Counted from the stretch's first letter, positions 1-8,347 are shown. The stretch is DNA of 59,935 nt from Clostridium jeddahitimonense (GCA_000753455.2 LM994670.1:485860-545794), one strand, 5' to 3'. The notes: generated by a model not told the origin, from the sequence alone. Program-made: numbers and translations.

Positions 1-111
1 TTATACATTTTATATGATTAAAATATTTATTCATATTTTACAACTTTGAAACAACTTATTTAATCTTTAGTTAACTGCTTGAATTAAAGTATTATTGAGG
101 AGTTGATTAAT

Positions 112-849
112 GTGCTTAAAAAAAGAAATAAGAAATTAAAAATAAGAATTAATTTATTTATAGTGACTTTTGTGATTTTATGCTTTTCTTTTATTTTTTC
201 TAATTTTATTGAAGATAATAAAGATATAGAAGGAAATGAAAATAACTTAGAAGAATATAAAGAAACATATTCTCAAAATATAAGTTCGCAATATTTAAAA
301 TTAGTAAATAAAAGCAATAGCATAGATGCAAATTATGAGCCTAATGATTTAGTTATTCCGTCTATTAGATTTGGAAATATAGGTAATATGATGGTGCAAT
401 ATATGAGAAGAGATGCAGCTGTTGAATTAGAACAATTATTTAAAGCAGCTAAAAAGGAGGGACTTAATTTAGTTGCTATATCAGGATATAGGTCTTATGA
501 TTATCAAGAGACTGTATATAGCAATGAGGTTAATAGTGTTGGTGAAATTCAAGCTAATAGATATGTGGCAAAACCAGGACAAAGTGAACATCAAACAGGG
601 CTAGCTATGGATGTACTGAGTGATGAGTATATGTCGCTAGATGAGGGATTTGAGAATACAGCAGCATTTAAGTGGCTTGATAAAAACATGAGTAAGTTCG
701 GATTTATATTAAGGTTTCCAAAGGGGAAAGAAAGAATTACAGGCTATGGTTATGAAGCATGGCATTTAAGATATGTAGGGATTGAAGCTGCTACAGAAAT
801 AATGGATAATGGAATTACATTAGAAGAATATTTAAGTGAACTAAGCTAA
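112..849 (+). CDS. vanY: VanY-type D-alanyl-D-alanine carboxypeptidase (M15B), membrane anchored
   Basis: The protein (about 245 aa) is predicted to remove the terminal D-Ala from peptidoglycan pentapeptide outside the membrane. It has one hydrophobic anchor near residues 12-35, a linker, and a peptidase domain with the family signature SGYRSYDYQ, zinc ligands in SEHQTGLAMDV (His, Asp) and the catalytic Glu/His in EAWHLRY. The GTG start at 112 lies 9 bases after GAGGAG; an in-frame TTG at 103 touches the Shine-Dalgarno and is unlikely. It is followed after about 30 bases by a sensor kinase, a lipoprotein and a response regulator, so the four genes look like one operon linking wall trimming to an envelope signal. 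The family is clear. Whether it gives any glycopeptide phenotype cannot be told, and no vanHAX genes are present. Confidence 0.88.
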   Translation: MLKKRNKKLKIRINLFIVTFVILCFSFIFSNFIEDNKDIEGNENNLEEYKETYSQNISSQYLKLVNKSNSIDANYEPNDLVIPSIRFGNIGNMMVQYMRRDAAVELEQLFKAAKKEGLNLVAISGYRSYDYQETVYSNEVNSVGEIQANRYVAKPGQSEHQTGLAMDVLSDEYMSLDEGFENTAAFKWLDKNMSKFGFILRFPKGKERITGYGYEAWHLRYVGIEAATEIMDNGITLEEYLSELS

Positions 850-880
850 AAATTTTAAGAGAATTTTATAGGTGAATAGT

Positions 881-2317
881 ATGAAATTTTGGAAAAAGAT
901 ATTTTTATATACTGTTACATTAACGGCTATTTTAATAACAGCAACTGGGGTTATATTTATTGAAAGGTTGCATTATTCAAATCTTGAGAGGACAGTAATA
1001 GATGCTATAAATAATCAAAAGAATATAATTAGTTCAATATACTTAAGTTATGACAATTCTTTATTTCCACAATATTACAATGGTGTGTCGGATAATTTTG
1101 AATTAATATTAAGAAGTTATGCTTATAGCGATGCTAATAATATAGAAAATGTTCAGATATTCACTATTGAAGATAAGCTGATAGCTTCTATAAACGAATA
1201 TAAACCAAGAGGAGTTTTAGATTTCTTAGACAGCATTGATAGCTATGAGAATATTTTTACTTTTAGAGATGATAATGGCAAGAAGATATTGTTAATAGGT
1301 TCTGAGTTTAAGGTTCAAGACAATAACTATAAATTAGTTCTAATAAAGGGTATTGATTATTTATTTAAAGAAAGACAGGAGAATTATAAGTTTTTCTTTA
1401 TATTAAGTATAATAACTAGTTCATTTTTAATTTGTGGAATGTATATAATAGCAAAGCGTATTACAAAGCCTATAGATAATTTAGCTCAATTATCTATAAA
1501 TATATCAAAAGGTCAATATGATAAAAGGTCTGAAGATATATATAGAAATGATGAAGTAGGAATTTTAGCTAATAATTTCAATGAAATGTTAGAAGCTCTA
1601 CAGTCAAAGATGAATGAGTTAGAGGAAATAAATATTGAGAAAGAAAGATTTATTAATAATTTAACTCATGAAATAAAAACTCCAATAACATCGATAATAG
1701 GATATTCAGATTTATTATTAAGAGCAAATATTAATAATGATATTAGAGAGAAATCATTAACGTACATAAATAATGCAGGACATATGTTAGAAAACTTAAG
1801 TTCCACTTTAATTAAACTGACAAGAATAAAAAATGAAAAGCTAGAATTAGAAAAAGTTAATATTAGTGATAGTATTGATAAATCCATTAATTTATTAAGA
1901 GATAAAATAGAAAGTAAAAATATAACTTTAAATATAAATTTATATGCTAATGAAAATTCTATTATTGCAGATAAACAATTAATAATTTTATTGATTAAAA
2001 ATATCCTAGAAAATGCCATTAAAGCTTCTAGATACAATAACGAAATTTATATTTTAACTTTTAAGAATGATGAAGGTTTATATGTAATAAAGATAAAGGA
2101 TTATGGTGTTGGTATTCCTAAGGAAGATTTAGGAAAAATATTAGAACCTTTCTATATGGTAGATAAGGCAAGAGATAGATCGCAAAATGGTATGGGATTA
2201 GGATTATCTATTTGCAATGAAATTTGTAGTCAGTTTAATATTAAATTAAGTATTTGTAGTGAAGAAAATATTGGAACTGAGGTTACTTTAACCTTTGATG
2301 ATGATGTAGAGAGGTGA
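881..2317 (+). CDS. Sensor histidine kinase with extracellular sensor domain, HAMP, HisKA and HATPase
   Basis: This is a membrane sensor kinase of 478 aa. TM1 is at about residues 7-28, an extracellular region of about 140 residues follows, TM2 is at 170-191, and HAMP is at about 192-245. The phosphorylated His (about residue 263) lies in LTHEIKTPITSI. The ATPase domain has the N box NILENAIKAS, the G1 box DYGVGIPKEDL and the G2 box GMGLGLSI. The ATG at 881 is chosen because AGGTG ends 6 bases upstream; a GTG at 872 lies inside that Shine-Dalgarno. It sits between vanY and a lipoprotein, with its likely partner regulator two genes downstream. The order kinase-lipoprotein-regulator is unusual and suggests that the lipoprotein takes part in sensing, which is inference. 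Confidence 0.9.
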   Translation: MKFWKKIFLYTVTLTAILITATGVIFIERLHYSNLERTVIDAINNQKNIISSIYLSYDNSLFPQYYNGVSDNFELILRSYAYSDANNIENVQIFTIEDKLIASINEYKPRGVLDFLDSIDSYENIFTFRDDNGKKILLIGSEFKVQDNNYKLVLIKGIDYLFKERQENYKFFFILSIITSSFLICGMYIIAKRITKPIDNLAQLSINISKGQYDKRSEDIYRNDEVGILANNFNEMLEALQSKMNELEEINIEKERFINNLTHEIKTPITSIIGYSDLLLRANINNDIREKSLTYINNAGHMLENLSSTLIKLTRIKNEKLELEKVNISDSIDKSINLLRDKIESKNITLNINLYANENSIIADKQLIILLIKNILENAIKASRYNNEIYILTFKNDEGLYVIKIKDYGVGIPKEDLGKILEPFYMVDKARDRSQNGMGLGLSICNEICSQFNIKLSICSEENIGTEVTLTFDDDVER

Positions 2318-2321
2318 TAAT

Positions 2322-2981
2322 ATGAAATATATGAAAAACTTATTAGTAGTTTCAGTAATATGTTTAAGCACCTTTCTTATCGGATGTAGATACCAGTTTA
2401 AATATATAGAAGGAAAAATTTATTCTGAAACTATATTAAAAGACAATAGTGATAGGGAATTAGAGCAAGAGTTAGTAGATTTTCTTACACGAGATAAAGC
2501 TATAGAGTATGCACAAGGTATTTTTAAAGATGGATTTAATATAACCATAAATAGGGATAAGTTAAGAGAAAGCATAAATTTAAGCAAAGCTGAAAATGGA
2601 TTCTATTGGAATATAAATTGGAGTGAAACAGAAAATTATACATCCAGTAAACAATACTATATTTTAATTAACTCAAATACTAAAAATGTGAGGAGTTGTG
2701 GAATTATTAGGTTTAATAAAGATACGGAGTATTATTATAACTATTATGAAGCAAATGAAGAAATTAATTATGATGATTTAAAATTAGCTTTAGAAATAGC
2801 TAAACCTATGTTGGATAAAATGAATATTAATATTGATGATTATGCTATAGAAGGTTACGATACAGGGAATAGAAGAATTTTAATATTAAGATCAGAGCAA
2901 GAATATTATGAGCTTATAGTAGATATAGAGTTAAAAGAATTAATATCCTTTAACTCCTATGGAGGTGTAAGTGGTAGATGA
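2322..2981 (+). CDS. Putative lipoprotein between kinase and regulator
   Basis: This is a 219-aa exported lipoprotein. A short basic start and a hydrophobic stretch end in the lipobox LIGC (lipidated Cys about residue 22). The mature part begins each repeat-like segment with an (AIEYAQGIF)-type helix, followed by a strand-rich stretch; this loosely resembles PepSY-like folds, but I cannot assign a family. The start codon follows GAGGTGATAAT, which overlaps the kinase stop, and its own stop overlaps the ATG of the response regulator, so it is translationally coupled on both sides. The position implies a role as an accessory to the two-component system, perhaps an inhibitor or ligand sensor at the outer face of the membrane. 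The function is not known. Confidence 0.7.
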   Translation: MKYMKNLLVVSVICLSTFLIGCRYQFKYIEGKIYSETILKDNSDRELEQELVDFLTRDKAIEYAQGIFKDGFNITINRDKLRESINLSKAENGFYWNINWSETENYTSSKQYYILINSNTKNVRSCGIIRFNKDTEYYYNYYEANEEINYDDLKLALEIAKPMLDKMNINIDDYAIEGYDTGNRRILILRSEQEYYELIVDIELKELISFNSYGGVSGR

Positions 2982-3628
2982 GAATTTTAATAGTTGAAGA
3001 TGATATTGCAATAAGAGATTTAATTGCTATAAATCTACAGATAATCGGATATGAAGTAGTTGTTGCAGGTGATGGAAATGAAGGTAGAAGAATATTTGAA
3101 TCAGAAAATATTGATTTAATATTACTTGATGTTATGCTTCCTGGAATTAATGGATTTGAATTGATAGAAATTATTAAAAAGAGGGATATTCCAGTGATTT
3201 TTATAACGGCTAAAGATTCGGTTATGGATAAGGTTAAAGGCTTAAGGTTAGGGGCTGATGATTATATAGTTAAGCCTTTTGAAGTTATTGAATTAGTAGC
3301 GAGGATAGAGGCAGTAGCGAGAAGGTATGAAAAGAACGAGAAAGTAATAAAATTTAAACATATCGAAATAGATACCAAGAAGAGAGTTGTAAAAAGAAAC
3401 GATACAGTTGTCGATTTAACTTTAAAAGAGTATGAATTATTAATAATGTTTTTACAAAATAAAAATATAGCATTATCTAGAGAACAGCTATTAGAAAACG
3501 TATGGGGATTTGATTATATGGGGGAAACAAGAACTGTTGATATTCATGTTCAGAGGTTAAGAGAAAAGTTAATGTTAAAGGATAATATAAAAACTATATT
3601 TAAAATAGGATATAGGCTAGAAGATTAG
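2978..3628 (+). CDS. OmpR/PhoB-family response regulator
   Basis: This is a 216-aa DNA-binding response regulator. The receiver domain (residues 1-115) has the acidic pair near residues 7-9, the phospho-acceptor Asp51 in LILLDVMLPG, the conserved Thr in FITAKD and Lys in IVKPFE. The winged-helix output domain (about 125-216) has the recognition-helix region TRTVDIHVQRLREKL. Its ATG overlaps the stop of the upstream lipoprotein gene (ATGA), so it is the last gene of the vanY-kinase-lipoprotein operon. Its likely partner is the kinase at 881. Target promoters cannot be read from the sequence; regulation of its own operon is the default guess. Confidence 0.92.
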   Translation: MRILIVEDDIAIRDLIAINLQIIGYEVVVAGDGNEGRRIFESENIDLILLDVMLPGINGFELIEIIKKRDIPVIFITAKDSVMDKVKGLRLGADDYIVKPFEVIELVARIEAVARRYEKNEKVIKFKHIEIDTKKRVVKRNDTVVDLTLKEYELLIMFLQNKNIALSREQLLENVWGFDYMGETRTVDIHVQRLREKLMLKDNIKTIFKIGYRLED

Positions 3629-4024
3629 TTAATTAAAGATGTATTTATAAGTATGTATAAGTACGTCTTCTTCTGAGAAATAAAAATGGCTATCGTATAT
3701 ATACTAAATTTGAGATTCAAATACTGAAAATAATAATAACATGACAGTGTGCTAATTATTCTCTTGCAATAATTTTACGTATGATTAATGCTATATCTAA
3801 AAGTACGGATATTTTGCCCTTGACACAGAGCAATTAAACTTTTAAAAAGTATAGCACTTAATTTTACGACAGATAATGTAATAGTAGCGATTTTAATAAT
3901 GACTATAATAGCAATAATACGCATAGGAATATCACTTAAGTTTTTTTAGTGAGAATAAAATAAACAATGAGAAATGTTTTACTTTCATTGAAGCATACTA
4001 GTCTTATAAAGGAGAATGATAAAT
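3629..4024. other. Gene-poor interval with one possible decayed reading frame
   Basis: About 390 bases separate the response regulator from the next gene. On the + strand, 3824-3949 is open without an obvious start codon and encodes a hydrophobic tail (listed separately). Apart from the Shine-Dalgarno AAAGGAG just before 4025, I see no convincing terminator, promoter pair or RNA gene in it. Confidence 0.5.
3824..3949 (+). pseudogene. Possible remnant of a small membrane protein (DUF1622-like C-terminus)
   Basis: The frame is open for 41 codons and ends at TAG 3947. The translated tail contains ALNFTTDNVIVAILIMT and then IIAIIRIGISLKFF, a single membrane helix followed by a basic residue and a short end. 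The pattern of a loop, a helix and R-x-x-x-S near the end reminds me of DUF1622 membrane proteins. Just upstream in another frame the bases can be read as STDIL, which would fit the preceding helix cap, so a frameshift is possible. There is no start codon and no Shine-Dalgarno. It may equally be chance in AT-rich DNA. Confidence 0.25.
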
Positions 4025-4231
4025 ATGAAAGTTAAGATGGTATGTAGTATAGATAATGAAACAAAAGTAGTAGAGTTACCGATGGCTGAAAGAGAATTGT
4101 TAAAGATTCAAGGAAGTGTGCTTGATAGAGATACAACAGGTTATATAACAGGTGCTGAAGTAAAGTATTATGATGATAGAGGAAATGAAATAGGGAATAT
4201 ATTTCTCTTAAATAGACAGCTTAAAAATTAA
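4025..4231 (+). CDS. Small conserved-looking protein of unknown function (68 aa)
   Basis: This is a short soluble protein beginning MKVKMVCSIDNETK and ending IFLLNRQLKN. It has no signal peptide, membrane segment or cysteine cluster (one Cys only). The balanced charge pattern looks like a real small beta-rich domain. The ATG at 4025 is preferred because GGAG lies 10 bases upstream; an upstream in-frame ATG at 4016 sits only one base after the Shine-Dalgarno. It stands alone and ends at a strong hairpin terminator shared with the converging rubrerythrin gene. I do not recognise a family and infer no function. Confidence 0.65.
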   Translation: MKVKMVCSIDNETKVVELPMAERELLKIQGSVLDRDTTGYITGAEVKYYDDRGNEIGNIFLLNRQLKN

Positions 4232-4240
4232 TTTTATAAT

Positions 4241-4282
4241 AAAAAGCTCCAAGAAGAAATTGATGACTTCTTGGAGCTTTTT
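4241..4282. terminator. Bidirectional terminator between the small ORF and rubrerythrin
   Basis: A perfect 16-bp inverted repeat (AAAAAGCTCCAAGAAG and its complement) with a 10-base loop has T-runs on both strands. It separates two convergent genes. Confidence 0.92.
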
Positions 4283-4283
4283 T

Positions 4284-4880
4284 CTACTTACCTTCAAATG
4301 GGCTTTCGTCAAATTTAATAAAATATCCTTGTGGATGTGAGCAAACTGGACATTGAGCAGGAGCGCTTTCACCTTCATAAATAAATCCGCAATTTGTACA
4401 CATCCATTGATCTTTATTTGTATCCTTAAATAATGAACCATTTGCTAGTTTTTCAGCATACCTAGTAAATCTTTCTGAATGTGTTTTTTCAATTGAAGCA
4501 ATGTTATTAAATAAAGTATAGATATCCATGAAACCTTCTTCTTTAGCTATTTCAGCAAAGGATTTATAGATTTCATCATGTTCAGCAGCTTCATGTTTTT
4601 CAGCAGCTCTCAATAATGTTAAAGTACTAGTTTCAACTTCAGCTGGATATGTAGCTGTTATTTCGATTTCTTCTCCAGAAAACTCTTTAAGCTTTTTCAT
4701 AAATTCCCAAGCATGAGCTTTTTCTTGATTAGCTGTATATATAAATAAATCATGTAAAATTGGGTATCCTTCTTTTTTTGCAACATCAGCAGCAAAAGTA
4801 TACCTATTTCTTGCTTGGCTTTCTCCAGCAAATGCTCTCATTAAATTTTCTTTTGTTCTGCTAGTTTTAAAATCAGTCAT
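4284..4880 (-). CDS. rbr: Rubrerythrin
   Basis: This is a cytoplasmic non-heme iron peroxidase of 198 aa that reduces hydrogen peroxide in anaerobes using electrons from NADH via rubredoxin-type partners. The N-terminal ferritin-like four-helix domain carries the diiron ligands in AGESQARNRY (Glu), NQEKAHAWEF (Glu...His), HEAAEHDEIY (two Glu) and IEKTHSERF (Glu, His). The C-terminal rubredoxin-like domain has MCTNCGFIY and CPVCSHPQGYF, giving four Cys ligands for one iron. Length and architecture are standard. The Shine-Dalgarno AAAGGTAG precedes the ATG. It is monocistronic and divergent from an old yellow enzyme gene. The shared upstream region is rich in palindromes, so redox control is likely, but the regulator is unknown. 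Confidence 0.97.
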   Translation of the reverse strand: MTDFKTSRTKENLMRAFAGESQARNRYTFAADVAKKEGYPILHDLFIYTANQEKAHAWEFMKKLKEFSGEEIEITATYPAEVETSTLTLLRAAEKHEAAEHDEIYKSFAEIAKEEGFMDIYTLFNNIASIEKTHSERFTRYAEKLANGSLFKDTNKDQWMCTNCGFIYEGESAPAQCPVCSHPQGYFIKFDESPFEGK

Positions 4881-4938
4881 TTTAATTACCTACCTTTCAT
4901 TTTAATAATAAAAATTTCACATAGAGGTAGTTTATACA

Positions 4939-5011
4939 TTAAAGTACATATTTATACTTAGTTAAGATACTTTCCTTTTAGAAAGTATCTTACTTTAAAG
5001 TGCATACTTTA
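4939..5011. promoter_or_regulatory. Cluster of dyads in the divergent rubrerythrin / old yellow enzyme region
   Basis: TAAGATACTTTC (4963-4974) and its exact complement (4981-4992) form a 12-bp inverted repeat with a 6-base gap. Next to it, 4996-5011 reads TAAAGTGCATACTTTA, a 6-4-6 palindrome, and TAAAGTACAT occurs at 4940. No T-run follows on either strand, so these look like operator sites rather than a terminator. The binding protein is not identified. Confidence 0.55.
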
Positions 5012-5136
5012 TTTTTAGGATATTTATTTATAAAATAAACATATGGTAATTGGGAATAGATTACTATTTAGATATAAGTCAAGAATAATATTCATTTGAT
5101 AAATTCAAAGTATTATTAATAAGAGGGGGAGTAAGT

Positions 5137-6138
5137 ATGACATATTTGCTTAAGGAATTAAATGATTGTAAGTTGAAGTTAAGTAATAGGTTGGTTTTTC
5201 CACCTATGGCTACTGCTAAATCAGATGTTGATGGAAAGGTTAATGAAGGTATATTAGAGTATTACGATGAAAAATCTAAAGGAGGATATATATCATTAAT
5301 TATTATAGAGCATAGCTTTATTACAACAGAAGGTAGAGCAAACAAAGGACAATTATCTATAGCAGATGAGAATAATATAGAAGGGTTAAGAAAGTTAGCG
5401 GACACTATTCACAATAATGGATCAAAGGCTGTTATGCAGATAAATCATGCAGGTAGTTTAACTACTAAAGACAAGACTGGATTTGATATTGTTGGACCTT
5501 CATCTATAATAAATCCACGAGGAAAAGAAATTCCAAGGGAGCTTAGTAAAGAAGAAATTAAAGAAATAATTAAAAGTTTTAAATTAGCAGCAAAACGTGT
5601 AAAGGAAGCGGGATTTGATGGAGTAGAGATACATTCAGCTCATGGATATCTTTTAAACCAATTTTATTCTCCTCTTACCAATAAGAGAAATGATGAATAT
5701 GGTGGAAATATATTAGGTAGAATTAAAATTCATTTAGAAGTTATAAAAGCTGTAAAGGAAGCAGTAGGGGAAGACTTCCCAGTTCTACTTAGACTTGGAG
5801 CCTGTGATTATTCTGAAGGTGGGAATTCAATAGAAGATTGTAAAATAGCAGCTTCAGAATTCGAAAAGGCAGGAATAGATATATTAGATATTTCAGGTGG
5901 AATGCTTGGCTATATTATTCCTGGCCTTAATGAACAAGGATATTTCTATGAGGTTACAGAAGAACTAAAGAAGGTTGTATCAATACCAGTAATATTAACT
6001 GGTGGAGTAACTGATATTAATGCTGCAGAAAATTTACTAGCTTCAGGTAAAGCTGACCTTATAGGGGTAGGAAGAGCTATATTTAAAGATTCGTTATGGG
6101 CAAAAAGAGCCATAGAAATTCTAAAAACTAATAGATAA
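5137..6138 (+). CDS. Old yellow enzyme family NADH:flavin oxidoreductase
   Basis: This is a 333-aa FMN-dependent ene-reductase, a single TIM barrel close to the YqjM/NamA subgroup in length. Visible elements are the first strand with LSNRLVFPPMATAK, the active-site pair in MQINHAG, the family signature GVEIHSAHGYLLNQF followed by SPLTNKRNDEYGG, and the FMN-phosphate strands ILTGGV and IGVGRAIFKD. The protein lacks the long C-terminal FAD/NAD half of 2,4-dienoyl-CoA reductases. GAGGGGGAG precedes the ATG. It is divergent from rubrerythrin with dyads between, and is followed by its own terminator. The physiological substrate, probably an electrophilic enone or quinone, is not evident. Confidence 0.92.
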   Translation: MTYLLKELNDCKLKLSNRLVFPPMATAKSDVDGKVNEGILEYYDEKSKGGYISLIIIEHSFITTEGRANKGQLSIADENNIEGLRKLADTIHNNGSKAVMQINHAGSLTTKDKTGFDIVGPSSIINPRGKEIPRELSKEEIKEIIKSFKLAAKRVKEAGFDGVEIHSAHGYLLNQFYSPLTNKRNDEYGGNILGRIKIHLEVIKAVKEAVGEDFPVLLRLGACDYSEGGNSIEDCKIAASEFEKAGIDILDISGGMLGYIIPGLNEQGYFYEVTEELKKVVSIPVILTGGVTDINAAENLLASGKADLIGVGRAIFKDSLWAKRAIEILKTNR

Positions 6139-6150
6139 ATTATTAATATA

Positions 6151-6184
6151 AAAATAAGGTAGAGATTCTACCTTATTTTTTTTG
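6151..6184 (+). terminator. Rho-independent terminator of the old yellow enzyme gene
   Basis: AAAATAAGGTAGA and its exact complement enclose a 3-base loop and run into TTTTTT. Confidence 0.92.
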
Positions 6185-6324
6185 TTTGTATTTATAGAAA
6201 CTGATTTAGATATAAGTTTATGTATTCGAGGATTTTATTAAAGATTGCATAAATTTGTGAAAATATGAGGAACATAGTTTGTGTAGATACTTTTGGAAAT
6301 AGAATATTAAAATGAGGTGATTTT

Positions 6325-7761
6325 ATGGAATCAGTATGGGCTAAAAGCTGTGAATTTGGAAGACGAGAAGTTTTAAAAAAAGATATAAAAACTGATGTTT
6401 TAATTATTGGTGCGGGAATAGCAGGAATATTAACAGCATATATGTTAAAGCAAAATGGTAGAGATGTAGTTTTAATTGATGCAGCTGAAGTAGCAGGGGG
6501 AAATACTAAAAACACTACTGCAAAGATAACATCTCAACATGACTTAATTTACGATAAATTAATATCAGAATTTGGCGAAGAAAAAGCTAAACAATATGCA
6601 AAGGCAAATGAACTTGCTATAAAAAAATATAAGGAAATTATTAAAGAAAGAAAAATAGAGTGTGAGTTTGAGGAGAAGCCATCATATGTCTACTCCCTAA
6701 ATGAAATAGAAAGTATTAAGAAAGAGATAGAAGCTGCAAGGAAAGTTGGTATCAATGCAGAGTTTGTAGAGAAAGCTAATCTTCCTTTTGAGATTAAGGG
6801 AGCTATTAAATTTAATAATCAGGCACAATTTAATCCGCTTAAGTTTTTAAAAGATATTTCAAAGGATTTAATTATCTATGAGAATACTAGAGCATTAGAA
6901 ATTAAAGAGAATTTAGTAATTACAAACAGAGGTGAGATCACAGCTAATAATATAGTTGTAGCGACACATTATCCAATAATGAATACACCGGGATATTATT
7001 TTTTAAAGATGCATCAGGAAAGATCTTATGTCATTGCTTTAGAAAATGTAGATGATATTGATGGTATGTATATAGATGTTGATAAAGATGGATATTCATT
7101 TAGGATGTATAAGGATTTACTATTATTAGGTGCTATAAAGCAAAGAACAGGAGAAAATGAGATTGGAGGAAGCTATGATGCATTAAGAAGAGTTGCAAAA
7201 GACTTATATCCAAACTCAAAGGAAAGATATATTTGGTCAGCTCAAGACTGTATGACTATAGATGGAATACCTTATATAGGCAAATATTCTGACGAAACCC
7301 CTAATATATATGTTACAACAGGATTTAATAAATGGGGAATGACTAGTTCTATGGTGTCAGCAATGATAATATCAGATATGATTTTAGGAAAAGAAAATGA
7401 TTTTTCAGAAATATTTTCTCCAAGAAGATTTGATTTATCAGCATCAATAAACAATGTTGCCAAAGATATAAGTGAAACAGCTAAGAACTTTATTGCACAA
7501 AAAATATCTATTCCAAGCAGTACTATAGAACATATTAAAAATGGGCATGGTGGAATTGTTGAATATAATGGAGAAAAGGTTGGAGTTTACAAAAATAATG
7601 AGGGAAAAGAATTTATTGTATCAACAAAATGTTCTCATTTAGGATGTCAGCTTCATTGGAATGCAGATGAATTAACATGGGATTGTCCATGTCATGGATC
7701 AAGATTTGATTATGAAGGACGATTAATAGGAGGGCCTGCTACTAAAGACCTAGTAGATTAG
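6325..7761 (+). CDS. FAD-dependent oxidoreductase (DAO fold) with C-terminal Rieske [2Fe-2S] domain
   Basis: This is a 478-aa fusion. Residues about 20-370 form a DadA/GlpO-like FAD amine-oxidase fold with the dinucleotide motif VLIIGAGIAGILTAYML and the following LIDA. The C-terminal 80 residues form a Rieske domain with CSHLGCQLHW and CPCHGSRFDYEGRLIGGPA. The ligands are Cys-His in the first motif and Cys-His in the second; the extra Cys in each can make the usual disulfide. The ATG follows GAGGTGATTTT. The family is widespread in Firmicutes and usually annotated only as an FAD-dependent oxidoreductase with unknown substrate; the Rieske centre implies one-electron transfer to or from the flavin. 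It is flanked by terminators and so is probably monocistronic. Confidence 0.9.
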   Translation: MESVWAKSCEFGRREVLKKDIKTDVLIIGAGIAGILTAYMLKQNGRDVVLIDAAEVAGGNTKNTTAKITSQHDLIYDKLISEFGEEKAKQYAKANELAIKKYKEIIKERKIECEFEEKPSYVYSLNEIESIKKEIEAARKVGINAEFVEKANLPFEIKGAIKFNNQAQFNPLKFLKDISKDLIIYENTRALEIKENLVITNRGEITANNIVVATHYPIMNTPGYYFLKMHQERSYVIALENVDDIDGMYIDVDKDGYSFRMYKDLLLLGAIKQRTGENEIGGSYDALRRVAKDLYPNSKERYIWSAQDCMTIDGIPYIGKYSDETPNIYVTTGFNKWGMTSSMVSAMIISDMILGKENDFSEIFSPRRFDLSASINNVAKDISETAKNFIAQKISIPSSTIEHIKNGHGGIVEYNGEKVGVYKNNEGKEFIVSTKCSHLGCQLHWNADELTWDCPCHGSRFDYEGRLIGGPATKDLVD

Positions 7762-7770
7762 TGAGAAAAG

Positions 7771-7826
7771 AAGAGCAATGATAGGATATATTTAAATAAA
7801 TTGAATATATTGAGTTCTTGCTCTTT
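7771..7826 (+). terminator. Probable terminator after the FAD/Rieske gene
   Basis: AAGAGCAA (7771-7778) pairs with TTGCTCTT (7818-7825), with a long AT-rich loop that can form an inner stem (GGATATATT / GAATATATT region), followed by TTTTA. It is weaker than the other terminators here because of the large loop. Confidence 0.55.
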
Positions 7827-7862
7827 TATCTTGTAAAAAATAAAAAAGTAAAGGGAATTAAT

Positions 7863-7891
7863 TTGACATTATCACTAGTTAGTGATATATT
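7863..7891 (+). promoter_or_regulatory. Promoter with MarR operator in the spacer
   Basis: TTGACA (7863-7868) and TATATT (7886-7891) are separated by exactly 17 bases, and the spacer is the palindrome TATCACTAGTTAGTGATA (7870-7887). The same palindrome, one base different, occurs upstream of the pirin gene. The predicted transcription start falls at about 7898, on the A of the only in-frame ATG. Confidence 0.82.
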
Positions 7892-7897
7892 AAAGGC

Positions 7898-8347
7898 ATG
7901 GAAGATATAAAGGAATTAATCAAAGAAAATCAATTAACTTTATCAACTCTAGTTGTTTTTACAAGAGCAGAACATGCAATTCATAAGAAGGAGCTTGAGA
8001 CTGTTAAAGAGTCTGGATTAACACCAGCTCAATTTGGAGTTTTAGAAGCTTTATATAATAAGGGAGACTTGCGAATTTGTGAATTAATTGAAAAAATATT
8101 AACTACATCAGGCAATATAACAGTAGTGATAAAAAATTTAGAGAAGGAAGGTTTAATAAAAAAGAATCCAGATCCTGAGGATAAGAGATCATGTATAATA
8201 TCCTTAACTGAAAAAGGAAAAGATATTATAGAAAGTATATTACCTAATCATATCAACAATATTAAGAGTATTTTTGAAGTTCTAACTGATGAAGAAAAGA
8301 TTACTTTAAAAAATATATTAAAAAAATTCAAAAATAAAGAAAAATAA
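7898..8347 (+). CDS. MarR-family transcriptional regulator
   Basis: This is a 149-aa winged-helix repressor of standard length. The N-terminal helix forms the dimer interface, followed by LTPAQFGVLEALY, the helix-turn-helix around LRICELIEKILTTSGNITVVIKNLEKEGLI, and the wing with the family signature DPEDKRSCIISLTEKG. Its ATG is the first possible start: an in-frame TGA at 7883 lies just upstream and there is no proper Shine-Dalgarno, so the message may be leaderless. An operator palindrome sits in its own promoter and another in front of the pirin gene downstream, so it most likely represses both. No redox Cys pair is present (two Cys only), so the ligand type is open. Confidence 0.92.
   Translation: MEDIKELIKENQLTLSTLVVFTRAEHAIHKKELETVKESGLTPAQFGVLEALYNKGDLRICELIEKILTTSGNITVVIKNLEKEGLIKKNPDPEDKRSCIISLTEKGKDIIESILPNHINNIKSIFEVLTDEEKITLKNILKKFKNKEK

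Noticed and set aside
1666..2037. Open frame on the minus strand inside the first sensor kinase gene
   Set aside because: It is antisense to HisKA/HATPase coding sequence and its composition mirrors the kinase; no ribosome site.
112..3628. Glycopeptide-resistance cluster
   Set aside because: VanY-type peptidase and a two-component system are present, but vanH, vanA/B and vanX are absent, so no resistance operon can be claimed.
4208..4441. Minus-strand frame overlapping the rubredoxin part of rubrerythrin
   Set aside because: It crosses the bidirectional terminator and lies in a different frame of a clear rubrerythrin gene.
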